64,000 nucleotides of DNA from an uncultured Anaerolineales bacterium (GCA_937952305.1 CALFZO010000029.1:1-64000), one strand, 5' to 3'. Shown: positions 15,570-25,685, counted from the first letter of the stretch. Notes: generated from the sequence alone by a model not told the origin. Numbers and translations: made by a program.

Positions 15570-16274
15570 ATGATCGAGACACGCGCCCTGACCAAAACGT
15601 TCGGCCTGCAGCCGGTGCTGCGCGGCGTCGATCTGACGATCGCGCGCGGCGAGCGGGTAGCCCTGATGGGCCCGAACGGTGCCGGCAAGACCACGTTGCT
15701 GCGCATCATCGCGACGCTGGCCCGGGCGTCGTTCGGCGCGGTGCGCGTGGCCGGACACAGCCTGCCGCACGAGGCCGAGCAGGTGCGGCGGCGCCTGGGC
15801 GTGATCGCCCACCATCCGCTGCTGTACGGTGACCTGACGGCTGAGGAGAACCTGCGCTTTTACGCCCGCATGTACGGGCTGGCCGATGACGGCGCGCACC
15901 TGGGCCGGCTGCTGGAGCGGGTGGGGCTGGCTGCGCGCCGCCGTGACCTGGTGCGGACGTTCTCGCGCGGCATGCAGCAGCGGCTGGCGATCGCGCGCGG
16001 CCTGCTGCACAGCCCGGACGTCCTGCTGCTGGACGAGCCCTACACCGGCCTGGACCCGGCCGGCGCGCAACTACTGGACGAAGTCGTCCGCGCGGCCACC
16101 GCCCGCGGCTGCACCATCCTGATGACCACGCATGACCTGGAGCACGGCTTCGCGCTGGCGCAGCGCGCCGTCATCCTGGTGCGCGGCAAAATCGTTTTTA
16201 GCGCCCGCGCCGACGAGATGACGCCGGCCGAGTTCGCCCGCCACTATGAACAGCACACCGGCGCCCGACCTTAG
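15570..16274 (+). CDS. ccmA: Heme exporter ATP-binding protein CcmA
   Basis: The 234-residue ABC ATPase has Walker A GPNGAGKTT (residues about 31-39), the signature FSRGMQQRLAIARGL and Walker B VLLLDEP. A switch His follows in TTHDLEHG. It energises release of holo-CcmE from CcmC together with CcmB. The preceding and following ccm genes make CcmA much more likely than a generic exporter ATPase. The last 29 bp overlap ccmB. Confidence 0.93.
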   Translation: MIETRALTKTFGLQPVLRGVDLTIARGERVALMGPNGAGKTTLLRIIATLARASFGAVRVAGHSLPHEAEQVRRRLGVIAHHPLLYGDLTAEENLRFYARMYGLADDGAHLGRLLERVGLAARRRDLVRTFSRGMQQRLAIARGLLHSPDVLLLDEPYTGLDPAGAQLLDEVVRAATARGCTILMTTHDLEHGFALAQRAVILVRGKIVFSARADEMTPAEFARHYEQHTGARP

Positions 16275-17007
16275 TAGCCCGCCCGAGGCCGCCCACGCCC
16301 CGGAGCAGCCCGCGCTGGCCGCGGCCGGACCGCTGGCCAGCTACTGGCGCAGCGTCCTGGCAATCCTGTGGAAGGACCTGGCCGCCGAATTCCGCAGCAA
16401 GGAGCTGATCAGCGCCATGCTGGTCTTCTCGCTGTTGGTGGTGCTGATCTTCAATTTCGCGCTGCAGCTGGACCGCGTGGCGCGCGAGAACGTGGCGGCC
16501 GGCGTCTTGTGGGTGACGGCGGTCTTTTCCGGGACGCTGGGCCTCAACCGCAGCCTGGCCCTGGAGAAGGACCGCGGGTCGCTGGATGGCCTGCTGCTCA
16601 CGCCCGTCGACCGCAGCGCCCTGTACTTCGGCAAGATGCTGGGCAACTGGTTCTTTATGCTGATCGTGCAGGCCATCATCCTGCCCGTCTTCGCGGTGCT
16701 GTACAACCTGCCGATGCTGACGCCGCTGCTGTTGGTGTTTGTGGTGCTGGGCACGCTCGGCTACGCGGGCGTGGGCACGCTGCTGGCTTCCATGGCCGTG
16801 CACAGCCGCTCGCGCGATGTGATGCTGCCGATCCTGCTCCTGCCGGTGGCGCTGCCCGTGCTGGTGGCGGCCGTGCAGGGCAGCGGCGGCGTGCTGGAAA
16901 AGCGCGCCTGGGATGAGATCAGCCTGTGGTTCAACGTGCTGGCCGTTTACGACGTGATTTTCATCGCCGTGGCCTACATGGCCTTTGACTACGTGGTAGA
17001 AGAATAG
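16246..17007 (+). CDS. ccmB: Heme exporter membrane protein CcmB
   Basis: The 253-residue protein has six hydrophobic helices after a Pro-rich cytoplasmic start. The early motif WKDLAAEFRSKELISAM is typical of CcmB, and LEKDRGSLDGLLLTPVDRS is the cytoplasmic coupling-loop sequence. It forms the membrane part of the CcmAB transporter that works on the CcmC-heme-CcmE complex. The start lies inside the 3-prime end of ccmA. The helical region from about residue 28 is CcmB-typical, so the exact N-terminus is less certain. AGGAGG near its end serves the next gene. Confidence 0.93.
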   Translation: MNSTPAPDLSSPPEAAHAPEQPALAAAGPLASYWRSVLAILWKDLAAEFRSKELISAMLVFSLLVVLIFNFALQLDRVARENVAAGVLWVTAVFSGTLGLNRSLALEKDRGSLDGLLLTPVDRSALYFGKMLGNWFFMLIVQAIILPVFAVLYNLPMLTPLLLVFVVLGTLGYAGVGTLLASMAVHSRSRDVMLPILLLPVALPVLVAAVQGSGGVLEKRAWDEISLWFNVLAVYDVIFIAVAYMAFDYVVEE

Positions 17008-17015
17008 GAGGAGAA

Positions 17016-17717
17016 ATGTTGCAATCGGATCGCGCCCTGCGGACACTCAACGTGGTCACCGGACTGCTGCTGCTCGCGGCGACCGGCATGGTCTTTCTGT
17101 ACGCGCCCCTGGAACGCACGATGGGGGCTGTCCAACGCGTCTTCTACTTTCATGTGGCCGCGGCCTGGGTGGGCCTGGCCGCCTTCCTGGTGACGTTCGT
17201 GGTCGGCCTGCTGTACCTGCGCACCGGCAATCCGCGCTGGGACCGCATCGGGCATGCCTCGGTGGAGATCGGCCTGGTCTACACCGTGATGGGGGCGGCC
17301 TCCGGCTCAATCTGGGCCCGGCCGGCCTGGAACACGTGGTGGACGTGGGACCCGCGCCTGATCACGTACACGGTCATGGCCCTGATCTATGTGGCCTACC
17401 TGATGCTGCGCCAGGGCCTGGAGGATCCCAACCGCCGGGCGCGCTTCGCGGCCATCTACGGCATCGTCGGTTTTATCAGCGTGCCGATCACGTTCTTCTC
17501 GATCCGCATCTGGCGCACCATCCACCCGGTGGTGGTCGGCGGCAGCGGGGATGCCGCGCAGGGTTCCTTTGCCATGACCAGCCCGATGCTGCAGACGATG
17601 CTGTTTTCGGTGGTCACGTTCACGGTCGTGTACATCTGCCTCTTGGCCAACCGGGTCCGGTTGGAAGAGCTTTCCGAGCGCGTTGAGCATCTCAAGGCGC
17701 GGCTGTTGTCCGCCTAG
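17016..17717 (+). CDS. ccmC: Heme-handling protein CcmC
   Basis: CcmC binds heme on the outer face and loads it onto CcmE. The 233-residue product has six membrane helices. Its WWD motif reads WNTWWTWDPRLITY, and His residues flank it in FYFHVAAAWVGL and RTIHPVV, the expected axial ligands. The C-terminus ends in a charged coiled-coil-like segment (VRLEELSERVEHLKARL). GGAGGAG lies directly upstream of the ATG, and ccmB ends 8 bp earlier. Confidence 0.95.
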   Translation: MLQSDRALRTLNVVTGLLLLAATGMVFLYAPLERTMGAVQRVFYFHVAAAWVGLAAFLVTFVVGLLYLRTGNPRWDRIGHASVEIGLVYTVMGAASGSIWARPAWNTWWTWDPRLITYTVMALIYVAYLMLRQGLEDPNRRARFAAIYGIVGFISVPITFFSIRIWRTIHPVVVGGSGDAAQGSFAMTSPMLQTMLFSVVTFTVVYICLLANRVRLEELSERVEHLKARLLSA

Positions 17718-17728
17718 GCGAGGCCGTC

Positions 17729-17884
17729 ATGGATACACCCGATACCTTCAACTACATGCTGCTGGGCTATGCCGTGCTGTTCGGCCTGCCGTTCCTGTAC
17801 GTGCTCAGCTGGTGGTTCAAGCGCCGCAACCTGGAGAAGGACCTGGAGCTGTTGAACACGCTCAAGGACGACCAGAAATCCTAA
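17729..17884 (+). CDS. ccmD: Small CcmD-like membrane protein
   Basis: A 51-codon frame starts 11 bp after ccmC, with GCGAGG upstream. It encodes one hydrophobic helix (YMLLGYAVLFGLPFLYVLSWW) followed by a strongly charged tail (KRRNLEKDLELL). This size, topology and position directly after ccmC are those of CcmD, the small subunit that helps release holo-CcmE. Sequence conservation in CcmD is low, so the assignment rests on context and topology. Confidence 0.75.
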   Translation: MDTPDTFNYMLLGYAVLFGLPFLYVLSWWFKRRNLEKDLELLNTLKDDQKS

Positions 17885-17939
17885 GCCACCGCTTCTGCCT
17901 GTGGTAGACGGGATCTGGCGCCACCGCGGCGCCGCCGTG

Positions 17940-17969
17940 AAGACGGGCCTCCGCTGTGAGGCCCGTCTT
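17940..17969 (+). terminator. Terminator closing the ccm operon
   Basis: A perfect 11-bp stem (AAGACGGGCCT and complement) has an 8-nt loop and ends in TT CGTTT. It lies 55 bp after the ccmD-like gene. The U-tract is interrupted, so efficiency is uncertain. Confidence 0.7.
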
Positions 17970-18039
17970 CGTTTGCCAGCGGTCATCAGGCGTGGCTCCA
18001 ACGTCAAGGCGGGCGGGGCGCATCACCCAGGTGTGTTAC

Positions 18040-18068
18040 TTGACACTGGCCCGTAGCGGTGATAAGCT
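18040..18068 (+). promoter_or_regulatory. Candidate promoter of the GntR regulator
   Basis: TTGACA at 18040-18045 is followed after 17 bp by TAAGCT. GTGT-N6-ACAC overlaps the -35 box and could be part of an operator. The -10 match is weak. Confidence 0.4.
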
Positions 18069-18109
18069 TCGCGGCGCCAATCATCGGATAAATAGTATTA
18101 ATCGGCTGA

Positions 18110-18826
18110 ATGGGCATGCTAGACAAACTGGACGCTGAACTCCTGCAGTACATCGTCGAGCGCGGTTACCAGCCGGGGCAGCAACTCCCGTCCACCGAGA
18201 AGCTCAGTGAAGAGCTGGGCGTCAGCATCGGCAAGCTGCGTGAGCAGTTGGAGGTGGCGCGCAGCCTGGGGCTGGTGGAAGTGCGGCCGCGCACCGGCAT
18301 CCGCCTGGCCGAGTACGACTTTCGGCCGGCCGTGCGCTTCAGCTTGTTCTACGCCCTGGCCAGCGGCAAGGCCAACTTCGATTCCTTCAGCATCCTGCGC
18401 AACCACCTGGAGGCGGCCTTCTGGCATGAGGCCGTGGCCCGCCTGACGCCGGATGACCACGCCCATCTGCACGCCCTGGTGGAGAAGGCGCGCGCCAAGC
18501 TCACCGGCCGGCCCGTGCAGATCCCGCACGCCGAGCATCGTGACCTGCATCTGCGCATCTTCAGCCGCCTGGCCAACCCCTTCGTCACCGGCCTGCTGGA
18601 GGCCTACTGGGACGCGTATGAGGCCGTCGGCCTGAGCCTGTACTCCGATTACGATTATCTTCAGGAAGTCTGGGACTACCACGCCCGCATCGTCGCCGCG
18701 ATCGTCAGCGGCGACCACGACGGCGGCCACCAGTTGCTCGTCCAGCACACCACGCTGCTGCGGCATCGGTCGGCGCCGTCTGAGGCTGAGCCGGTGGCTC
18801 CGGAACGGCTGGCCCCCCTCGGCTGA
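18110..18826 (+). CDS. GntR-family (FadR-type) transcriptional regulator
   Basis: The 238-residue product has an N-terminal winged helix (PGQQLPSTEKLSEELGVSIGKLREQLEVARSLGLVEVRPRTG) and an all-helical C-terminal effector domain of the FCD type. The FCD metal-site residues appear in AAFWHEAV, HAEHRDLHLRIF and YHARIVAAI. It lies 46 bp upstream of korA on the same strand, so it probably senses a 2-oxoacid or related acid and controls korAB. Two possible ATG starts lie 6 bp apart (18110 and 18116); neither has a clear Shine-Dalgarno. Confidence 0.85.
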   Translation: MGMLDKLDAELLQYIVERGYQPGQQLPSTEKLSEELGVSIGKLREQLEVARSLGLVEVRPRTGIRLAEYDFRPAVRFSLFYALASGKANFDSFSILRNHLEAAFWHEAVARLTPDDHAHLHALVEKARAKLTGRPVQIPHAEHRDLHLRIFSRLANPFVTGLLEAYWDAYEAVGLSLYSDYDYLQEVWDYHARIVAAIVSGDHDGGHQLLVQHTTLLRHRSAPSEAEPVAPERLAPLG

Positions 18827-18872
18827 GCCGTCCTTATTCTGGTCGCAATCCTAAACGAGGAGAGAGTAGACG

Positions 18873-20708
18873 ATGGCAGTCAGTGAAGTTCAGAGCGGCG
18901 CCCCCGCCGCCGACCGCCCGCCGGTGGTGAACATCTTCTCCATCATGGTGGCCACCAAGAACGGCTCCGGCAGCCAAACCGCCAACACGGCCCTGCTGCG
19001 CGCCCTGTTCAAGATGGGCATCCCGGTCAGCGGCAAGAACCTGTTCCCGTCCAACATCCAGGGCCTGCCCACCTGGTACACCATCCGCCTGAGCGCGGAG
19101 GGCTTCACGGCCCGGCGGCCGCGGGCCGAGATTGTGGTGGCCATGAACCCGGCGACCGCCATCGAGGACTACCAGCAGGTGGAGGCCGGCGGCGTTTATG
19201 TGTACGCCGACGACCTCAAGCTGGAGCTCAACCGGGCCGACGTCTCGCACTATCCGATCCCGGTCAAGGCCCTCGCCACCAAGCACGAGAAGGACGCCAA
19301 GCTGCGCACCTACGTCGCCAACATGGTCTACGTGGGCGCGCTGGCGCATCTGCTGGACATCCACCTGGAAGACCTGGAGGCGGCGCTGCTCTTCCACTTC
19401 AAGGGCAAGCGCAAGCCCGTGGACAGCAACATGCAGGTGGTCCGGGCGGCGGCGGAATGGGCGGCCGCCAACCTGACCAAGACCGATCCCTTCAAGGTCG
19501 AGCGCCTGAACAAGACCGACGGCCTGATCATGATCGACGGCAACACGGCCGGGGCGCTCGGCGCGGTCTACGGCGGCGTGACCTTCGTGGCCTGGTACCC
19601 GATCACGCCGGCCACCAGCGTGGCGGAGGCGCTCGACCATTATCTGCCCAAGCTGCGCGTGGACCCGGAGACCGGCAAGAACACCTTCGCGGTCGTCCAG
19701 GCCGAAGACGAGCTGGCGGCGCTGGGCATGGTGCTGGGGGCCGGCTGGGCGGGCGCGCGCGCGATGACATCGACGTCGGGCCCGGGCATCTCGCTCATGT
19801 CTGAGTTCGCGGGTTACGGCTACTATGCCGAGATCCCGGCCGTCATCTGGGACGTCCAGCGCATGGGCCCCAGCACCGGCCTGCCGACGCGCGTCTCCCA
19901 GGGCGACATCCTCAAGACTTATTTCCTCGGCCACGGCGACAGCCGCCACGTCTGCCTGATCCCGGATTCGCCGGCTGAGTGCTTCGAGTTCGGCTGGAAG
20001 GCCTTTGACCTGGCCGAGCGGCTGCAGACGCCGGTCTTCGTCCTGAGCGACCTGGACATCGGCATGAACCAGTGGATGAGCAAGCCGTTTGAGTACCCGG
20101 ATCAGCCGGAGGACCGCGGCAAGGTGCTCTCGGTGGAGGACCTGGACCGGCTGGGCAGCTTCCGGCGCTATAAGGACGTGGACGGCGACGGCATCCCCTA
20201 TCGCACGCTGCCCGGCACGCCGCACCCGCTGGCCGCCTACTTCACGCGCGGCACCGGCCACAACGAGGCGGCCGGCTATTCTGAGCGGCCCGAAGACTGG
20301 CTGAACAACATGGCGCGCCTGGCGCTGAAGTTCGAGACGGCGCGCCGGCTGGTGCCGCAGCCGGTGGTGGAGCCGGTGGACGGCGCCGAGATCGGCCTGA
20401 TCGCCTACGGCTCGACGCACCCGGCTGTGGAGGAGGCGCGCTGGCGCCTGGAGACGCAGCACGCCGTCAAGACGTCTTACCTGCGCGTGCGCGCCCTGCC
20501 GCTGAACGAGAGCGTCACCGAGTTCGTCGCCGCGCATAAGCGCGTCTACGTGGTCGAGCTGAACTCCGACGGGCAGATGCTGCAACTGGCGCGGCTGCAC
20601 GTCGGCGATCTGCAGAACCGCCTGCGGGCCGCTAACTGGGGCGACGGCCTGCCGCTGACCGCCCGCTGGCTGACCAACACGATCCTGGAGAAGGAGGCCC
20701 AGAAATGA
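18873..20708 (+). CDS. korA: 2-oxoacid:ferredoxin oxidoreductase subunit alpha (gamma-alpha fusion)
   Basis: The 611-residue protein joins the gamma domain (about 20-205) to the pyrimidine-binding alpha domain (about 210-600). The gamma part begins with ATKNGSGSQTANTALLRALF and GKNLFPSNIQGLPTWYTIR, characteristic of KorA-type enzymes. The alpha part contains FVAWYPITPATSVAEAL and TSTSGPGISLMSEFAGYG. With KorB it oxidatively decarboxylates a 2-oxoacid, most likely 2-oxoglutarate, to the acyl-CoA and reduces ferredoxin. Substrate specificity cannot be fixed from sequence alone. AGGAGA precedes the ATG, and its last 4 bp overlap korB. Confidence 0.92.
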   Translation: MAVSEVQSGAPAADRPPVVNIFSIMVATKNGSGSQTANTALLRALFKMGIPVSGKNLFPSNIQGLPTWYTIRLSAEGFTARRPRAEIVVAMNPATAIEDYQQVEAGGVYVYADDLKLELNRADVSHYPIPVKALATKHEKDAKLRTYVANMVYVGALAHLLDIHLEDLEAALLFHFKGKRKPVDSNMQVVRAAAEWAAANLTKTDPFKVERLNKTDGLIMIDGNTAGALGAVYGGVTFVAWYPITPATSVAEALDHYLPKLRVDPETGKNTFAVVQAEDELAALGMVLGAGWAGARAMTSTSGPGISLMSEFAGYGYYAEIPAVIWDVQRMGPSTGLPTRVSQGDILKTYFLGHGDSRHVCLIPDSPAECFEFGWKAFDLAERLQTPVFVLSDLDIGMNQWMSKPFEYPDQPEDRGKVLSVEDLDRLGSFRRYKDVDGDGIPYRTLPGTPHPLAAYFTRGTGHNEAAGYSERPEDWLNNMARLALKFETARRLVPQPVVEPVDGAEIGLIAYGSTHPAVEEARWRLETQHAVKTSYLRVRALPLNESVTEFVAAHKRVYVVELNSDGQMLQLARLHVGDLQNRLRAANWGDGLPLTARWLTNTILEKEAQK

Positions 20709-21745
20709 CCGCGCCCGCCCCCGCCCGCAATATGAATGTGCTCGGCTTGCCAAAGACGGAGTACAAGGGCCTGCCGAGCACGTTGTGCGCCGGCTGCGGC
20801 CACAACTCGATCGCGGACAAGATCATCGACGCCGCCTGGGATCTGGGCCTGCGCCAGGACACGATCATCAAGCTGAGCGGCATCGGCTGCTCGAGCAAGA
20901 GCCCGGCCTACTTCCTGGGCCGCTCCTTCGGCATCAACACCCTGCACGGCCGCATGCCGTCGGTGGCCACCGGCGCGCTGATGGCCAACCACACCCTGTA
21001 CGGCGTCGGCGTCAGCGGCGATGGCGATACCGGCTCGATCGGCTTGGGCCAGTTCAAGCATATGCTGCGCCGCAACGTGCGCATGGTCTACATCATCGAG
21101 AACAACGGCGTCTACGGCCTGACGAAGGGCCAGTTCTCGGCCACCGCCGACATGGGCCAGGAGCTCAAACACGCCGGCCGGAACGAGCTGCCGCCGATCG
21201 ACTTGTGCCTGGAAGCGATCGTGGCCGAGTGCGGGTTCGTGGCGCGCTCCTTCGCCGGCGACCCCAAGCACGTCACCGCCCTGATCAAGGCCGCCCTGGG
21301 CTTCAAGGGCACGGCCGTGCTGGACATCATCAGCCCGTGCGTGACCTTCAACGACAAGGACGAGTCGACCAAGAGCTACCACTGGGGCCGGACGCACGAC
21401 GAGCGCATCAACGACTTCACCTACGTCGCCGCCCAGGACGAGATCCTCATCGAGCAGGAGGAGGGTCAGGTGAAGGAAGTAGAGCTGCATGATGGCGCCA
21501 AGGTGATCCTGAAGAAGCTGGCCCCGGATCAGCACGACCCCACCGACAAGCTGGCCGCCCTGCGGCTGCTGGAGGAGGCGCGCGCCAACCAGCAGTTCAT
21601 CACCGGCCTGATCTACCTGGCCAAAGACCGCCCGGCACTGGACGAGGTGGAGCGGGTGGTGGACGCCCCGCTGGCGTCGCTGCCCGAGAGCAAGACGCGG
21701 CCCAGCCGCGCTTCGCTCGAAGCCGTCATGGCCGAGATGCGCTAA
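20705..21745 (+). CDS. korB: 2-oxoacid:ferredoxin oxidoreductase subunit beta
   Basis: The 346-residue beta subunit binds thiamine diphosphate and a 4Fe-4S cluster. Cluster cysteines appear in LCAGCGHNS, GIGCSSKSP and IISPCVTFND, the four expected positions. The cofactor motif is GDGDTGSIGLGQFKH followed by ENNGVYGLTKGQ. The 4-bp ATGA overlap with korA ensures matched synthesis. The C-terminal ~70 residues end in a Ser/Arg-rich tail. It forms the catalytic core of the ferredoxin-dependent oxidoreductase. Confidence 0.94.
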   Translation: MTAPAPARNMNVLGLPKTEYKGLPSTLCAGCGHNSIADKIIDAAWDLGLRQDTIIKLSGIGCSSKSPAYFLGRSFGINTLHGRMPSVATGALMANHTLYGVGVSGDGDTGSIGLGQFKHMLRRNVRMVYIIENNGVYGLTKGQFSATADMGQELKHAGRNELPPIDLCLEAIVAECGFVARSFAGDPKHVTALIKAALGFKGTAVLDIISPCVTFNDKDESTKSYHWGRTHDERINDFTYVAAQDEILIEQEEGQVKEVELHDGAKVILKKLAPDQHDPTDKLAALRLLEEARANQQFITGLIYLAKDRPALDEVERVVDAPLASLPESKTRPSRASLEAVMAEMR

Positions 21746-21769
21746 GCCCAGGCACCGTGCGCTTGAAGG

Positions 21770-21795
21770 AAGGCGGGCCACCCGTGGCCCGCCTT
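21770..21795 (+). terminator. Terminator-like hairpin after korAB
   Basis: AAGGCGGGCCAC and its exact complement flank a 2-base spacer, giving a very stable hairpin 24 bp after the korB stop. It is followed by CAGCGTTTAA, so the U-tract is displaced. Confidence 0.65.
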
Positions 21796-21829
21796 CAGCG
21801 TTTAATCCGCCATCTGACGTAACGTTAAC

Positions 21830-21858
21830 TTGACAGGTTGACCTATTGATACTATACT
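21830..21858 (+). promoter_or_regulatory. Sigma-70-type promoter of the csoR-like operon
   Basis: TTGACA at 21830-21835 and TATACT at 21853-21858 are separated by exactly 17 bp. This is the best housekeeping-type promoter in the window and lies 29 bp before the start codon. Confidence 0.85.
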
Positions 21859-21871
21859 CCCCTACAGTATA
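21853..21871. promoter_or_regulatory. CsoR-type operator overlapping the -10 box
   Basis: The inverted repeat TATACT-CCCCTAC-AGTATA begins at the -10 hexamer. CsoR-family operators are A/T-flanked, C/G-centred repeats of this kind, so binding here would block RNA polymerase and make the operon self-repressed. Confidence 0.7.
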
Positions 21872-21887
21872 ACGACAGGAGGCCGCC

Positions 21888-22145
21888 ATGGATCAAGATA
21901 CGCGCGAGGACGTCCAAAAGCGCCTGCGCCGGATCGAGGGCCAGGTGCGCGGGGTCTCCAAGATGCTGGAGGAGGGGCGGCAGTGTCAGGAGATTTTGCA
22001 GCAGCTCTCGGCCATCCGCTCCGCTGTGCAGCAGGCCAGTGTGACGGTGGCGAAGTCCTACGCCTGCGAGTGCCTGGCCGATCCGAGCAAGCCACAGGAC
22101 GCGTTGGTGGACGAGCTCCTCAACGTGTTTAGCAAGGCGGGTTGA
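21888..22145 (+). CDS. CsoR/RcnR/CstR-family regulator with altered sensor site
   Basis: The 85-residue all-helical regulator has the family pattern RLRRIEGQVRGVSKMLEEGRQC and QQLSAIRSAV. Copper-type CsoR proteins use Cys, His and Cys in a C-x24-H-x3-C spacing. Here the equivalents are Cys33, Tyr58 and Cys62, with an extra Cys60, so the copper-ligand His is missing. The remaining dithiol resembles persulfide sensors of the CstR group. AGGAGG precedes the ATG. The genes downstream encode OsmC and thioredoxin, both thiol-reactive proteins, fitting a reactive-sulfur or oxidant response rather than copper efflux. Confidence 0.88.
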   Translation: MDQDTREDVQKRLRRIEGQVRGVSKMLEEGRQCQEILQQLSAIRSAVQQASVTVAKSYACECLADPSKPQDALVDELLNVFSKAG

Positions 22146-22171
22146 CGGAGGCCGGCCCGCGAGGAGAAAGC

Positions 22172-22609
22172 ATGGGAGCAATCAAGGAAGCCGTGGCGGT
22201 TTGGAAGCACGAAGGCCTGGCCTTCGACGCCACCGCCAGCACCGGAGCAGCCCTGGCCCTCAACAACCAGGGCGCCACCTTCCGCCCGGCCGAACTGCTG
22301 ATGGTGGGGCTGGCGGGCTGCACGGGCATGGACGTGATCGACATCCTGCGCAAGAAACGCCAAGACGTGACGGATTTTCAGGTGCAGGCCCGCGGCGAGC
22401 AGGCCGAGGAGCATCCGCACCGCTACGTCCGCATTGAAGTCAAGTACATCGTCACCGGCCGCAACGTCGACGCGGAGGCCGTGCGGCGCGCCATCGAACT
22501 GTCCGAGACCAAATATTGCTCGGTGATGGCCACGCTGCGGGCGGCGGCGCCGGTGACCACCAGTTTTGAAATTCGCGAGCCGGAGCCGGCGGCGCCGGCC
22601 ACCGCCTGA
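22172..22609 (+). CDS. OsmC-family peroxide/persulfide-reactive protein
   Basis: The 145-residue protein has the OsmC/Ohr fold, with its two reactive cysteines in GLAGCTGMDV (Cys50) and SETKYCSVM (Cys116). OsmC-family enzymes reduce organic hydroperoxides; some members also react with sulfur species. The spacing fits the YhfA/OsmC branch more than Ohr. Start at ATG 22172 follows GAGGAG; an in-frame ATG 30 bp upstream lacks a ribosome-binding site. It is 26 bp after the CsoR-like regulator and 33 bp before thioredoxin, all in one operon. Confidence 0.9.
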   Translation: MGAIKEAVAVWKHEGLAFDATASTGAALALNNQGATFRPAELLMVGLAGCTGMDVIDILRKKRQDVTDFQVQARGEQAEEHPHRYVRIEVKYIVTGRNVDAEAVRRAIELSETKYCSVMATLRAAAPVTTSFEIREPEPAAPATA

Positions 22610-22642
22610 TGTCCGGACAGCCCACTGAGAAGGAGACCCAAC

Positions 22643-22996
22643 ATGAGTGAGCCGATTCACGTGACCGACGCGGCCTTTGAGAAGGCGGTCCTGCAGTCAC
22701 CGACCCCCGTCATCGTCGATTTTTGGGCGCCGTGGTGCGGACCCTGCCGCGCAGTGGCGCCGCACCTGGAGAAGATCGCCCAGGAGTACGACGGCAAGGT
22801 GATGGTGGCCAAGGTCAACACCGACGAAAACCCGGACTGGGCGATGCGCTTCGGTGTCCAGGGCATCCCGACCCTGTTGTTCGTGGCCGGCGGCAAGGTC
22901 GTCTACCAGCAGGTGGGCGCGCTGCCCTTCGGCCCGCTGAAGCAGATCGTGGACAAGTTCCTGGAGACGGTGGCCGCGACCCCGTCCGCCAACTGA
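22643..22996 (+). CDS. trxA: Thioredoxin
   Basis: The 117-residue protein is a classical thioredoxin with DFWAPWCGPCR (active Cys32 and Cys35) and the cis-Pro motif GIPTLLF. No signal peptide is seen, so it acts in the cytoplasm. As the third gene after the CsoR-like regulator and OsmC, it probably supplies reducing power to OsmC or clears protein persulfides. AAGGAG lies upstream of the ATG. A strong terminator follows. Confidence 0.95.
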   Translation: MSEPIHVTDAAFEKAVLQSPTPVIVDFWAPWCGPCRAVAPHLEKIAQEYDGKVMVAKVNTDENPDWAMRFGVQGIPTLLFVAGGKVVYQQVGALPFGPLKQIVDKFLETVAATPSAN

Positions 22997-23036
22997 CCCC
23001 GGCCTCGCCCCAAGGCCGCGCGCTCGACAGACACGG

Positions 23037-23071
23037 AACCGCCCGGTGCCGACAGGCCCGGGCGGTTTTTT
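23037..23071 (+). terminator. Rho-independent terminator after thioredoxin
   Basis: A 10-bp stem (AACCGCCCGG and complement) with an 11-nt loop ends in a run of six T residues. It lies between the convergent thioredoxin and fabH genes. Confidence 0.88.
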
Positions 23072-23101
23072 GCGTTTCGGCCCCGGCGGCCGCCGGGGCG
23101 G

Positions 23102-24321
<1,220 letters not shown>

Positions 24322-24325
<4 letters not shown>

Positions 24326-25572
24326 GCGGAATCGGCCTCGTAGCGGCCCAGGATCAGGCAGGCGTTGTGCCCGCCAAAGCCGAACGAATTGGACATCACG
24401 GCCCGCGCGGTCTTAGCGCGCTTGTGGTTGGGCACGTAGTCCAGATCACAATCCGGGTCCGGGGTCTCATGATTGATGGTCGGCGGCAGCTGGCCGTCGG
24501 TCAGCACTTTAACGCAGATCACGGCCTCCACCGCGCCGGCGGCGCCCAGCAAATGCCCAGTCATCGACTTGGTGGAGCTGATCGGCAGGTCATAGGCGCT
24601 TTCGCCGAAGACGGCCTTGACGGCCGTGGTCTCGCTCTTGTCGTTGAGCGCCGTGCTGGTGCCGTGCGCGTTCAGGTAATCGATGGCGCGCGGCGCCAGG
24701 CCGGCCTGGCGCAGGGCCATCTGCATACAGGCCGCCGCGCCCGCGCCGTCCTCGAGCGGGGCCGAGATGTGGTGGGCGTCGTTGGATAGTCCATAGCCCA
24801 GGACCTGGCCGTAGATGCGCGCCCCGCGCGCGCGGGCATGCGCTTCAGACTCCAGCACCAGGATGGCGCCGCCCTCGCCGATGACGAAGCCGTCGCGGTC
24901 TTTGTCGAACGGGCGCGAGGCCGCCGCCGGGGCGTCGTTGCGGCGCGAGATCGCGTTCATGGAGTTGAAGCCGGCCACCGCCACCGGCACCACGGCCGCC
25001 TCGGCGCCGCCGGCCAGCATCACGTCGGCCCGGCCGGCGCGGATCATCTCAAAGGCCTCGCCGACGGCGTTGGTGCCGCTGGCGCAAGCTGAACTCAGGC
25101 CCAGGTTGGGGCCGCGCATGCCGAACATGATCGCCACCTGGCCGCCGGCGCTGTCCGGCAGCATCATCGGCACCAGGAACGGGCTGACACGGCGCGGGCC
25201 TTTCGTCAGCAGGACTTCCTGCTCGACGTTGAGCGTGCCGATGCCGCCGATGCCGGTCCCGATCAACACGCCGATGTGTTCGCGATTGGCCTCCGTCACG
25301 CTCAGCCCGGCGTCGCGCAGGGCCTCCTGCGTGGCCGCCGCCGCGAATTGGGTGTAGCGATCCATGCGCCGCGCCTCTTTGCGCCCGAACAACGCCGCCG
25401 GATCGAAGCCCTTCACCTCCGCCGCGAAGTGGGTCTCGAAAGGGCTGGAGTCAAACAACGTAATCGGCGCCGCCCCGGATGTCCCCGCCAGAGCAGCCTC
25501 CCAGGTCGCCTGGGCGCTGTTGCCGATCGGGCTCAGACAGCCCAGACCGGTGATGACCACACGCACACTCAT
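24322..25572 (-). CDS. fabF: 3-oxoacyl-ACP synthase II
   Basis: FabF elongates acyl-ACP chains with malonyl-ACP. The 416-residue protein has the nucleophile Cys in SSACASGTNAVGEAF and the two catalytic His residues in LNAHGTSTALND and KSMTGHLLGAAGAVE. The C-terminus NSFGFGGHNACLIL is also typical. AAGGAAAA lies upstream of the ATG at 25572. It is first in a two-gene unit with fabH and diverges from the epimerase-like gene at 25857. No acyl carrier protein gene adjoins it. Confidence 0.95.
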
Positions 25573-25685
25573 AGATTTTCCTTATGGGGGTGAGAATTAA
25601 TCGTCGCGTGTATAACACCTGGGTTGCCGGGGCGATGCGAAGCTGGACATAAGCCGGTGATCTGCCTGACACAGCCGACCGAGGT

